A stretch of DNA of 64,000 nt from the NCBI GenBank assembly GCA_963738185.1, contig CAVTVA010000003.1:558001-622000 (forward strand), given 5' to 3'. The stretch is from AP-15 sp963738185 (GTDB lineage Bacteria > Pseudomonadota > Alphaproteobacteria > ATCC43930 > CGMCC-115725). The notes under the pieces were generated by a model. That model searched no databases. It saw only the letters and a program-made list of their open reading frames with translations, and was not told the DNA's origin. Positions 1-8,882 of the stretch are shown in pieces (the first letter of the stretch is position 1; the number at the start of each line of letters is the position of its first letter). The translations under genes and the position numbers were made by a program.

Positions 1-574
1 CGAGCGCCAAGCGCTGCTGCGGGTCGGCCTGGGCCGCTTCGCGCGGCGCGAGGCCAAAGAAATCGGCGTCGAACCGGTCGACATTGTCGATGAACCCGCC
101 CCAGCGGCTCGCCGTGCGCCCCGGCCGCTGCGGGTCGGGGTCGTAGAGCGCGTCAATCGCCCAGCGCTCGGCCGGAACCTCGGTGATCGCGTCGGCGCCG
201 GCGCACAGCATCGCCCAGAACGCCGCCGGCGAAGCGGCGCCCGGCAGCCGGCAGCCAAGGCCGATAATCGCGATCGCATCGTCGGTGGCGAGCGGCACCG
301 GCGGCGGCCGGGCCGCCTCGTCCTCGGCGCCGTCGAGAAACGCGGCCAGCCGGCGCAAGGTCGGATGGTCCCAGACGAGCGTCGGCGCGAGGGTGCGGCC
401 GAGAGCGGCGCCGATTGCCGCTGCCGCGGCGGCGGCGCCGAGGGAGCTCAGCCCGTACCGCGAAAGCCGCTCGTCGGCGTCGATCTCGTCGGGGTCGAGC
501 GACAGCTGCGCGCCCAGCAATCCCCGCAGCCAGGGAATCGTTTCCCCGCTCGGCGGCCTCCCGGCATCGGGCAT
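1..574 (-). CDS. Polyketide synthase, N-terminal part (ACP then ketosynthase), truncated by window edge
   Basis: Modular type I polyketide synthase fragment; 191 codons are visible and the gene continues beyond base 1. It opens with an acyl-carrier domain (about residues 10-90; RYGLSSLG holds the candidate phosphopantetheine serine). A beta-ketoacyl synthase domain follows from about residue 105, with the typical starts AIIGLGCRLPGA, RWGGFIDNVDRFDADFF and the DPQQRL motif. The active-site cysteine lies outside the window. The ATG at 574 is preceded by GAGGAG at good spacing. The gene starts 10 bases after the thioesterase stop, so the two are probably one operon. An ACP placed before the first KS is unusual and suggests a loading or starter-transfer role (inference). 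The ACP motif reads LSS where most PKS carriers have LDS. Product unknown. Confidence 0.9.
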   Translation of the reverse strand, partial: MPDAGRPPSGETIPWLRGLLGAQLSLDPDEIDADERLSRYGLSSLGAAAAAAAIGAALGRTLAPTLVWDHPTLRRLAAFLDGAEDEAARPPPVPLATDDAIAIIGLGCRLPGAASPAAFWAMLCAGADAITEVPAERWAIDALYDPDPQRPGRTASRWGGFIDNVDRFDADFFGLAPREAAQADPQQRLAL

Positions 575-584
575 CGCCGCTCCT

Positions 585-1343
585 CTATGCCGCAGCGACG
601 GCGGCGAGGACGTCTTCGGCCAGTGCCGCGGCGAGCGCAGCGCGTCCCGCGGCGCGTTCGGCGAGATAGAAATGCCCGCCTTCAAACCGGCGGCGTCGGC
701 ACGGGCCGACGACCAGCTCGGCCCAACCCTCCATCTCTTCGGTCTGCGGGTCGGCAGCGCCGCCGTAGATGCCGAGCGCGCAGTCGAGCCGCGGCTCGTC
801 CTGGTGCTCGTGCGTTTCGAACAGCGCGAAGTCGGCCTTCAGCACCGGCAAAAACAGCGCCATCAGTTCGGGCTCGTCGAGAATGACCTGCGGGATCGCG
901 TCGTAGCGCCGGCGCAGCTCGGCGACAAAGGCGCGGTCGGGCAGCGGATGAAGCGGCGGTTCGCTGGCCTTGACGGTCGGGGCGCGCCGGCCCGAGACAA
1001 TCAAGGCGCGCGGCAGCGGCAAACCACGGCGGCGCAATTCCCGGCTCAGCTCAAACGCGATCAGCGCGCCGAGGCTGTGCCCGAACAGCGCATAGGGCTC
1101 GCGCAGGCCGACGCTCAGCGCGTTCGCCAGCGCGTCGATCAGCGGCGGCAGCCGGGTAAAGGGCGCCTCGCCCAGCCGCGTCTCGCGCCCGGGCAGCTGG
1201 ACCGCGCGCAATTCGATCGCCTCCGGCAACAACCCCGCCAGCGGATAGAACGCGGTGGCGCCGCCGCCGGCATGCGGAAAGCAGATCAACTGGATGGCGG
1301 CATGTGCGCGCGCTTTTGGGCAAGTCAGCCAAGATGGCCGCAC
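585..1343 (-). CDS. Type II (editing) thioesterase of a PKS/NRPS cluster
   Basis: Alpha/beta-hydrolase of the RifR/GrsT family, 252 aa, the usual length. Such enzymes remove wrong or stalled acyl groups from carrier-protein arms. The N-terminal signature ICFPHAGGGATAFYPLA is typical, the nucleophile is Ser90 in GHSLGA, and Asp198 (GGAADPQ) and His224 (GGHFYL) complete the triad. The start is GTG at 1343 behind a GGGGAGG-like site with short spacing; no better in-frame start is visible. It is immediately upstream of the PKS gene and on the same strand, which supports a proof-reading role for that synthase. Substrate cannot be inferred. Confidence 0.9.
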   Translation of the reverse strand: MRPSWLTCPKARAHAAIQLICFPHAGGGATAFYPLAGLLPEAIELRAVQLPGRETRLGEAPFTRLPPLIDALANALSVGLREPYALFGHSLGALIAFELSRELRRRGLPLPRALIVSGRRAPTVKASEPPLHPLPDRAFVAELRRRYDAIPQVILDEPELMALFLPVLKADFALFETHEHQDEPRLDCALGIYGGAADPQTEEMEGWAELVVGPCRRRRFEGGHFYLAERAAGRAALAAALAEDVLAAVAAA

Positions 1344-1577
1344 GAGCCTCCCCCCTTCAACCCCTGTCAGCCGGATATTCGTGCCGAAGCGTCTTGGCCT
1401 GTCAATGCCTGCCCGCGGGGCGAATGGTTAATTGCCAGAATCTGCCGGTGAATCGCGCTTCCCTCACCGGTCCGCGAGGCATATGCTTCGGCCCAACGGG
1501 GGACGTTCCGGGCGATCGCTGGGGAGCGACGCGGTCGGCGGATGGGACCCAAATCAGGCGAGAGAAAGGAGCGCCCC

Positions 1578-1940
1578 GTGTTGCGCGTCAGGACGATATC
1601 CGGAGTGAAACGGGTCACCTTGCTCAGCCCAGGGGCGAGGCGGAGCGTCATCGCCCAAGGGCGTGATGGCAATGCCAGCGAACGCCTCAAGTTTTCGGTC
1701 ATCAAACCCGGCGGCGAGGTGCAACGCGGCGAGTTGCGGATGGACTTGGGACCGGTGAAAAAGGAGCGGCCGCGGCTCAAGCCGATCGAGCGGCGCCTGC
1801 GCCGGATGGTGCGCGCGGAGTATCGCGCGCTCGGCCGCTATCTGGTGCTGCACGACCGCTCGCGGCGCAAGCGGCGCAGCGGGTGGGCCGGGGACCTGTC
1901 CAGCAACCTGGTCAAGGTCATCCGCCACCGCAGCACTTGA
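1578..1940 (+). CDS. Small basic conserved protein, DUF6312-like
   Basis: 120-residue, strongly basic protein. The GTG start at 1578 is chosen because AAAGGAG lies six bases upstream; an in-frame ATG at 1542 has no such site. The C-terminal half (RPRLKPIERRLRRMVRAEY, then HDRSRRKRRSGWAGDL) matches my memory of the DUF6312 family, in which a predicted helix is followed by the RSNRKRRDGW-like block. No catalytic motif or membrane segment is visible. It is followed after 48 bases by a second small gene and then an AarF kinase gene on the same strand, so the three are likely co-transcribed. Function is unknown; the family assignment comes from recall and was not checked by a search. Confidence 0.75.
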   Translation: MLRVRTISGVKRVTLLSPGARRSVIAQGRDGNASERLKFSVIKPGGEVQRGELRMDLGPVKKERPRLKPIERRLRRMVRAEYRALGRYLVLHDRSRRKRRSGWAGDLSSNLVKVIRHRST

Positions 1941-1988
1941 GCGGCGGTGCCAGGTCAGCCGAACGCCTCGCGAAGCAGGAGAAATCAG

Positions 1989-2354
1989 ATGAGTGTGACC
2001 GAAGGGGATGTGAGACCCGGTGCCAGGGCGACCGAAGCTCCGGCGAAGGGAATTATCTGCGTCGTCGATCTCGGCGAGCATTCGCGCAGGCGGGTGCGCA
2101 GGCTGCGCCGCGGCGAAGGCCGCCTGATGGAGCGGGTCGAGGATGCGGTTGCAGCACTGCAGGAAAACGGCGTGCTGGAGAGTGGGGCCCAGACCGTGGT
2201 CGTCGTTGTCCGGCAGGAACGTGCCGGGCTGTTCAGCGACAAGGACGACGATGACGATGATGATGATGATCTGACGACGACGACGATTGATGCGGCTGCC
2301 ATGCCGGGCGCGGTTGGCCGCGCCGGCGCCGCACCTCGTTCTAGGACGGCATGA
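1989..2354 (+). CDS. Small conserved protein with C-terminal acidic run, DUF6200-like
   Basis: 121 aa. The ATG at 1989 has AGGAG about eight bases upstream. The core (residues 20-75) reads ICVVDLGEHSRRRVRRLRRG, then a helix with DAVAAL and a strand QTVVVVVRQER; this looks like the DUF6200 family (recall only). The core is followed by DKDDDDDDDDDDL, an uninterrupted acidic run made of GAC/GAT codons, then four threonines and an Ala/Gly-rich tail. The acidic run could bind cations or the basic partner encoded just upstream (inference). The stop lies 9 bases before the AarF kinase start, implying translational coupling or at least one transcript. Function unknown. Confidence 0.75.
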   Translation: MSVTEGDVRPGARATEAPAKGIICVVDLGEHSRRRVRRLRRGEGRLMERVEDAVAALQENGVLESGAQTVVVVVRQERAGLFSDKDDDDDDDDDLTTTTIDAAAMPGAVGRAGAAPRSRTA

Positions 2355-2363
2355 TGATGGTCG

Positions 2364-4310
2364 ATGACGCCGCCGGACGGCGCGCCCGGCGCTGATGGCA
2401 TCGGCCCGGGGCCGCCGCCGGGCCCGGTGACGATCCGCGGCGGACTGCGCGTGCATGTGGTGCGGCCGCGTGCCGGCGCCCTGGTGTTGGGAAGAGGGCT
2501 GCAGCCGGTCAGCCGCAACCCTCGCCGGCAGCCCCCGCCCGATGTCGAGGAGCATCTGCCAACGCCGCTTGAGCCGGAGGCTGGGCGTGCGCCGATCGTC
2601 ATCGATCCGGTCGCGCCGGGCTCGCGCCACCGTTCGCTGTGGACATTGGCCCAGCTGCTGCGCTTCCTGCTCCGCCGGTTTCGCCTCAAATTGTTCGGCC
2701 GGCTTGACGACGCGACCGAAGCGGTGCTGACCCGGCAGCTGTTCGAGCGGCTGAGCGGCATGTGGATCAAGGTCGGGCAGCTGTTGTCGTTGCGCGCCGA
2801 CTTGATGTCCGAGGCGATGTGCCGCGAGCTCGCCAGCCTGCAATATCAGATGCGCGGGTTTCCCCCCGAGGTCGCGCGCCGGGTTATCGAGGAGGATCTT
2901 CAAAAGCCGTTAAGCGCGGTATTCGCGCATTTCGAGGCCGAGCCGTTTGCCGCCGCCTCGATCGCCCAGGTGCACCGCGCGACCTTGCTGCGCAACAACC
3001 GGGCGGTGGTCGTCAAGGTCATGCGGCCGGATGTGGAGCGCAACTTCGAGCGGGACCTGCGTCTTCTCGGCTATGTCGTGCGCTGCTTCAAGCTGCTTGG
3101 CCTGTTCAAGCGGTTCCACCTTGACGATGCGATGCTAGAGTTGCGTGCGATCTTCGACGAGGAGGTCGATTACCAGCACGAAGCAGTCAATCTGCGCCGC
3201 ATGCGCAAAAACCTGCGCCGACACGGCATTTATGTGCCGCGCGTGGTCGGCAATCTCTCCCGTCGGCGCGTCTTGGTGATGGAGGAGATCGCGGGCGTGC
3301 TGATGTCGGATTACATCCGGCTGCGCCGCGACGACCCGGAGCGGGTGTATCGCTGGTCGGTGCTGAACGGGGTCGACAGCCATGCAGTCGCCCGCCGCCT
3401 CAGCATCACGGTGTTCCGGCAGATCCTCGAAGAAAACGAGTTCCACGGCGATCTGCACCCCGGCAACATCGTGCTGCTCGCCGATAACCGCATCGCGCTG
3501 ATCGATTTCGGCAGCGTCGGCCGGCTCCACCACCACATCTGGACATTGTACCGGCAGAGCCTGCACGCGCTCGCCATGCGCGACTATGAGCGATCCGCGG
3601 ATTACATGGTGATGATGTCGCCCTCGACATCGCCGTCCACCAACCGGCGGGTGCGCCGCGAGATGGCCGAGGTGCTGCAGCGCTGGGAATTCGACGCTCA
3701 GATGTTCGCCGCCACCTATGCCGACCGCTCGATCGCCGCGATGTCGCGAGAGATCGCCAGGGTGATGGCCGCTCACAACATGCCGCTCAACTGGGGGATC
3801 ATGCGGGTCGGCCGGACCTTCAGCACGCTCGACGCATCGGTGCAGACCCTGGCGCCCGACGCCGACTTTATGAAGCTGTGCCGCGCCTATTACCGCGACT
3901 ACGCGCGCCGCCGCAAGACGCGGCAAGGCCGCGCCGAGGCATGGCGGACGGCAATGCAGCATGCATCGGCGGTGTTCGGCGATTTCCAAATTCTCGTCGG
4001 CGGCGTCGTGCGCGAGCAGGCATTGCGGATGCACGGCTCGCTCGACCGCGGCGCGCATGTCCGCCTCACCTTGCTGATCTTCATGTCGCGCGGCGTCTGG
4101 CTGCTGCTTGCCTTTGCCTTGGTCGATTTTCTCTTTGATCAGGCGTTTTCTTCCGGACGCCACCCCCAATGGCTTCCCGGGCTCTATCACACACTCATCG
4201 AGCCCGGCGTGGTGCATCTGCCGAAACTGTACTGGATGTTTGTGTTGCTGTTCGGCATCTATTTATCGAGGCTGATCCGCGCCACCCGGAACTCGATCGT
4301 CAGAGGCTGA
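2364..4310 (+). CDS. AarF/ABC1/UbiB-family atypical kinase, membrane anchored
   Basis: 648-residue UbiB-family (ADCK) protein. Family hallmarks in order: KVGQ motif (136-139), alanine-rich nucleotide loop AAASIAQVH, VVVKVMRP lysine, EVDYQHEAVN, catalytic loop HGDLHPGN (H361) and IDFGSVG with the metal-binding Asp381. Two hydrophobic segments near the C-terminus (GVWLLLAFALVDFLF and YWMFVLLFGIYL) should anchor it in the inner membrane. Members support ubiquinone synthesis or lipid-linked functions through ATPase-type activity. It is longer than classical UbiB (about 540 aa) because of a roughly 100-residue proline/arginine-rich N-terminal extension. Its position after two small conserved-unknown genes, not ubiE/ubiJ, argues that it is a paralogue and not the housekeeping ubiB. 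Confidence 0.9.
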   Translation: MTPPDGAPGADGIGPGPPPGPVTIRGGLRVHVVRPRAGALVLGRGLQPVSRNPRRQPPPDVEEHLPTPLEPEAGRAPIVIDPVAPGSRHRSLWTLAQLLRFLLRRFRLKLFGRLDDATEAVLTRQLFERLSGMWIKVGQLLSLRADLMSEAMCRELASLQYQMRGFPPEVARRVIEEDLQKPLSAVFAHFEAEPFAAASIAQVHRATLLRNNRAVVVKVMRPDVERNFERDLRLLGYVVRCFKLLGLFKRFHLDDAMLELRAIFDEEVDYQHEAVNLRRMRKNLRRHGIYVPRVVGNLSRRRVLVMEEIAGVLMSDYIRLRRDDPERVYRWSVLNGVDSHAVARRLSITVFRQILEENEFHGDLHPGNIVLLADNRIALIDFGSVGRLHHHIWTLYRQSLHALAMRDYERSADYMVMMSPSTSPSTNRRVRREMAEVLQRWEFDAQMFAATYADRSIAAMSREIARVMAAHNMPLNWGIMRVGRTFSTLDASVQTLAPDADFMKLCRAYYRDYARRRKTRQGRAEAWRTAMQHASAVFGDFQILVGGVVREQALRMHGSLDRGAHVRLTLLIFMSRGVWLLLAFALVDFLFDQAFSSGRHPQWLPGLYHTLIEPGVVHLPKLYWMFVLLFGIYLSRLIRATRNSIVRG

Positions 4311-4386
4311 CCGGCCCGCCGCCCCCGTCGCATGGGTCCGGGCAGCGCGGCAGATGTTGCCCATGCCTCTTCGCTGACAAACCGGC

Positions 4387-5784
4387 CTATCTTGGTCCGC
4401 TGTCCAGCAGCGGCTGGAGCCAGGGCAGCAATGCCCCGTCCTTGTCGCGCACCTTGCGGTAATGGGAGACCGGATCGTAGATCGGGGTCGGCAAATGCAG
4501 GTCGGCGGCGGTGAACCGGCCGATCGCCACCAGCAGCTGATAGGCGCGCACCGCCGAATTGTATTGCGCGTTCACCTCGCTGGCGCGGGCATTGTATAAA
4601 TCCTGCAATTGGCTGAGCAGCTCGAATACCGATTTTGCTCCGAGCGCCGCCTCCTTCAGAACATCCTGGTAGGCGATCTGGGCCAGCCGCACCTGCTCGC
4701 GCTGCTCGGCCTCCTGCGCGACCGCGGCGCGCCACTGGGTATCGGCGCTCTCGGCGTTCTTGCGCGCGTCGCGCTGTGAGGACCAGGTCTGGACCTCCGA
4801 TTCGGATGCGCTCTCCTCCGCCTGGCGCAGCCGCGAGGTGGCGGCGCCGCTCTGATAAAGCGGCACGGTCAGGTCGACCTCGGCGCTGTAGCCGCGCGCC
4901 GGAACCGTCGGAAACGTCTCGCCCTGGTCGCTGGTGTAGCGTGCGCTGAGGGTGACGGTCGGCAGCAAATCAGCGCGCGCGACGGCGATCGCCTTTTTGG
5001 CCGCGTTGGCGCGCTCCAGGCTGGCGACCACCGTCGGATTGTTGGCCACCGCCAACTTGACGGCTTGCGCGGCGCTCGCCGGCAAACCTGGCGGCAGCGG
5101 CGGCACGGCCAGCGCGGCCGGCGGGGCATTGCCGATTGCGGCGGTATAGCGCGCCGCGGCGGCGGCGGCGTCGCCCTCGGCGCCGATCTGGGTGACGCGC
5201 GCGGCGGCGAGCTTGGTTGCCGCCTGGTACACATCGGTCTGGGTCAGCTGGCCGGCTTCCTGCCGGGTTGTGGTCGCCTGCACCAGGCGCTCGAGCAGGC
5301 GCTCGATCTCCTGATCGAGCTTGACCAGCGAGCGGGTGCGCAGCACCTCCTCATAGGAAGTGGCGGCTTCCAGCAACACATTCTGCTCGGTGCCGAAGAG
5401 ATCGGCGCGCGCGGCGCGCACCGTTTGCTCGGCGCGGGCGACATCGGCCTGCCGTCGGCCACCTTGATAAACCGGCCAATCGAGCCTGATCCCGCCGCCA
5501 TAGGACCACTGCTTATAGGAGAACGAGGTCGGCAGCAGCGAGCCGACGCCGACCAGGTAGTCCTGGTTGCCGACACTGCTGGTCAGGTTGACCGTCGGCC
5601 GCCACGCCGCGACCGCTTGCGGCACCTGCTCGTCGGTGGCGCGCAGCCGCGCCCGCGCGGCGAGCAGATCGGCATTGGTGGCGTAGGCGGAGGTCAGCGC
5701 CTCGACAAAGGTCTCGGCGCCGGCGCCGACAACAGGCCACGAGCATGAGAGCGCCGCGAGGATCAGTGTGCGACCGAGCCGCAT
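4387..5784 (-). CDS. TolC-family outer-membrane efflux channel
   Basis: 465-residue outer-membrane channel of an RND tripartite pump. The ATG at 5784 gives a clean signal peptide (MRLGRTLILAALSCSWPVVGAGA, cleaved near AGA); the longer reading to 5823 would precede it with 13 unlikely residues. Two internally repeated TolC halves are visible: the first has QAVAAWRPTVNL and LDWPVYQGGRRQADVARAE, the second has AVARADLLPTVTLSARYTS and LTVPLYQSGAATSRLRQAEE. The gene begins 4 bases after the RND pump stop, so it closes the adaptor-pump-channel operon. Substrates cannot be inferred. Confidence 0.93.
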   Translation of the reverse strand: MRLGRTLILAALSCSWPVVGAGAETFVEALTSAYATNADLLAARARLRATDEQVPQAVAAWRPTVNLTSSVGNQDYLVGVGSLLPTSFSYKQWSYGGGIRLDWPVYQGGRRQADVARAEQTVRAARADLFGTEQNVLLEAATSYEEVLRTRSLVKLDQEIERLLERLVQATTTRQEAGQLTQTDVYQAATKLAAARVTQIGAEGDAAAAAARYTAAIGNAPPAALAVPPLPPGLPASAAQAVKLAVANNPTVVASLERANAAKKAIAVARADLLPTVTLSARYTSDQGETFPTVPARGYSAEVDLTVPLYQSGAATSRLRQAEESASESEVQTWSSQRDARKNAESADTQWRAAVAQEAEQREQVRLAQIAYQDVLKEAALGAKSVFELLSQLQDLYNARASEVNAQYNSAVRAYQLLVAIGRFTAADLHLPTPIYDPVSHYRKVRDKDGALLPWLQPLLDSGPR

Positions 5785-5788
5785 CGGG

Positions 5789-8700
5789 CTATTCGGCGGC
5801 GGTCCGCTGCGCCGACAGCGCAATGCGTGCCAAGTCGGGGACCGGAACGATATGGTGCGGCGCTTTCGAGGCCATCAGCGAGCAGGCCACCGGCAGCACA
5901 AACAGCGAGACCAAGGTGCCGAGCGTCATGCCGACGGTGACGACGATGCCGATCTGCGACAGCCCGCCGGCGCCGGCGCCGGTCGCAACCGCCAATGGCA
6001 GCGCGCCGAGCACCGTGGCGACCGTGGTCATCAGGATCGGGCGCAGCCGCACCGTCGCCGCGCCGAGCAGGGCGGTGTTCAGATCGTGCCCCTCCGCCCG
6101 CCGCTGGTTGGTGAATTCCACGATCAGAATGCCGTGCTTGGCGATCAGGCCGATCAAGGTCACCAGCCCAACGACGCTGTAAAGATTGTACGACCCGCCG
6201 AACAGATAGAGCCCGACGGTCGCGCCGCACAGCGCCAGCGGCACGATGACCAGGATGATGACCGGATCGCGAAAGCTTTCGAACTGCGCGCTCAGCACCA
6301 GGTAAATAAAGATCAGCGACAGCAGCATCACCAGCCCAATGCTGCTCGCAGTCTGCTCCATGGCGCGCACGGTGGCGCTGGCGACAATGCGCACATTGGC
6401 CGGCAGCACCCTCTGCGCCACTGCCTTCAGCTCGGCGGTGGCTGCCGCGACGCTGTATCCCGGACCCGGATCGGCGCCCAAGGTCAACGAGTTCATCTGG
6501 TCGGTGCGCGACAACACGGCCGGCCCGGCTGCGTTGGAGATCCTGATCAGCGAGCGCAACGGGATCAGATCGCCAGTCCGTCCGCGAAGAAACACATCCT
6601 CCAATGTCGCGGCACTGGCGCGCAGCCGCAACGGCAGCTCGATATAGACGTTATAGAGCCCGCCATTGTAGCTGAAGGTCGAGGCGCGCTGGCCGCCGAG
6701 CAGCGACTGGATCGTGGCGCCGATGGTCCCGACCGGCACGCCGACATCGGCCGCGGCGGCGCGATCGACCGCGACTTTGATCTTTGGCGTGTTGGTCTGC
6801 AGGTTGACCGTGACGTTCTGCAGCGCCTTGTCGCCGCGCGCCGCCGCCTTTACCGCGGCCCCGGCAGCCGGCCAGATCCTGGTAGCTGCCGGAGGTCTCC
6901 AGCAGCCACTGGACTGGCTGACCGGCGCCGACCCCAGCCAGCGGGTCGGTGGCATAAAGCGACGGGGCGAGACCCGGCAGGTCTTCGAGACCGGCCATGA
7001 TCGACGCGGTGATCTGCGAAGAGGTGCGGCGGCGCTGGCTCCACGGCTTGAAGACGATGACCGCCGTCGCCTCGTTGCGCAGCGGAATGCCGAGCATGAC
7101 CAATGTGTTCGCGACCTCCGGCTGGCGCGCGATCACCTTTTGCGCCTGCGCGGTCCAGCGGCTCAGGTAATCGAGCGTCGCGGTCGGCGGCCCGGTGAAC
7201 TTGATCGCGATATAGGCCTGGTCCTCCTTTGCCGAAATCGAGGAGGGGACTTGCCGGGCCAGCAGCACGCTGCCGGCGACCGCCGCCAGGGTCAGCACGA
7301 CGACGATCCAGCGCCGGGTCAGCGCGACCTCGAGCGCCCGCCGATAGTGCTCGGTCAGCGCCGCGATCGCCTGATCGATCCGCCGCGCGTAGGCCGGCTT
7401 GGGCCTTCGGCCGATCAGGCGCCCGCACATCATCGGCGACAAGGTGCGGGCGATAAAGCCGGACAGCAGGATGCTGATCGCCAGGGTGAAGGCGAACTCG
7501 CGCAGAATCTGCCCGGCCACCCCGCCGGCAAAGCCGAGCGGCATGAACACCGAGGCCAAGGTGATGGTCATGGCGATGACCGCGAACCCAACCTCCTGGC
7601 TGCCGAGAAAGGCCGCGTCCATCGCCCCCATGCCGGCATCGACGTGGCGCTGCACGTTTTCCACTTCGACGATCGCATCGTCGACCACGAGCCCGATCGC
7701 CAGCACCACCGCCAGCAGCGAGAAGATGTTGATCGAAAAGCCGAGCAGCACCATAAAAAACAGCGTGCCGACCAAGGACAGCGGCACCGTGACCAGCGGG
7801 ATCATGCTGGTCCACAGCGAACCGAGAAAGAACAGAACGACCGCGAGCACCAGCCCGACCGCGATCACGATCGTCAGCGCCACATGGTCCACCGAGGCCT
7901 GGATCGACACCGAGGTGTCGAACGCCAGGTCGATCGTCATCGAATTCGGCGCCGCCCGCTGCAAATCCGGCAGCATCGCCCGCACCGCCTTGCTGATCTC
8001 GAGCGGATTGCCCGAGGATTGCGGCACCAGCCCGATGGCGATCGCGCTCTTGCCGCCATAGCGGAACGCGGTCAGCGACTGGTCGGGGCCGACCACCGCG
8101 CTGCCGACCTGGGACAGGCGGATCACATACCCATCCGTGCCGCGCCGCAGCACCAGGTTGCGAAACTCGGCGAGGTTGTCGAGCGTGGTGTCGACCAGCA
8201 CCGAGATCGCCTCGTTGCGGCGCCCGACCTGGCCGCCCGGGGTGGCGATGTTCTGTTCGGCAAGCGCGCTCTTCACATCCGAGACGGTGATGCCGTGCGC
8301 GGCCATCCGCACCGGGTCGAGCGTCAGGCGGATCGCGTATTTGCGCTCGCCGATCAGCTGGCTCTGGGCGACGCCCGGGATCGTCGCCAGCCGCGGGATG
8401 ATCTCGCGGCGGACAAAATCGGTCACCGCCATCGCGCTCTCCTTAGGATCGGCGAAGGCGAGATAGAGCACCGGCTGGCCGTCGGTGCTGATCTGGTTGA
8501 TTACCGGAGCAATGATGCCGGGCGGCAGCTGGGGCTGAGCCTGCGAGACCTTGGCGCGCACGTTTTCGACGACGGTCGACGGGTCGGTGCCGGCGACGAA
8601 GTTGACCTGGATCGTGCTCAGACCCTGCTCGCTGGTCGAGGTCATCGAATCGATGCCAGGAGTGGCGCCGATCGCTCCTTCAAGCTGAGCGGTCACCTCG

Positions 8701-8882
8701 CGCTCGACCAATACCGGGTCAGCGCCGGGAAACGCCGTCGTGACCGTGACGCTCGGCAACACCAGCCGAGGGAAGGCGCGGACCTGCAGGTCGCGGGCGG
8801 CCCACAGCCCCAGGATCGCGAGCACGAGGTTGATGACAATCGTGAAGACCGGCCGCCGGATGCAGAAATTGGACAGCCACAT
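5789..8882 (-). CDS. RND efflux pump inner-membrane subunit (AcrB/MexF superfamily), one frameshift
   Basis: Proton-driven inner-membrane pump, about 1030 residues if one extra base is removed. The N-terminal part (8882 down to about 6870) starts NFCIRRPVFTIVINLVLAIL and includes the TM4 pair VVDDAIVEVENV. The C-terminal part (about 6870 to 5789) continues with TNTPKIKVAVDRAAAADVGV and ends in the last TM bundle with KHGILIVEFTNQ. The two parts are in different frames, and the junction lies in GCCGGCTGCC near 6863-6872. The total length of 3094 nt is three times 1031 plus one. Because both halves are otherwise intact, a sequencing or assembly insertion is more likely than a true pseudogene. 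The ATG overlaps the adaptor stop (TGATG). Confidence 0.88.

Noticed and set aside
183..1451. Plus-strand open frame opposite the thioesterase and PKS
   Set aside because: The minus strand carries recognisable TEII and ACP-KS motifs; the plus frame has none.
2239..2290. The GAC/GAT run as a sequencing artefact
   Set aside because: The frame continues on both sides to a proper stop, codons alternate GAC and GAT, and the next gene follows at normal spacing.
1554..2903. Minus-strand open frame of 449 codons over the DUF6312/DUF6200/AarF genes
   Set aside because: Shadow of three plus-strand genes with good ribosome sites; no domain in the minus frame.
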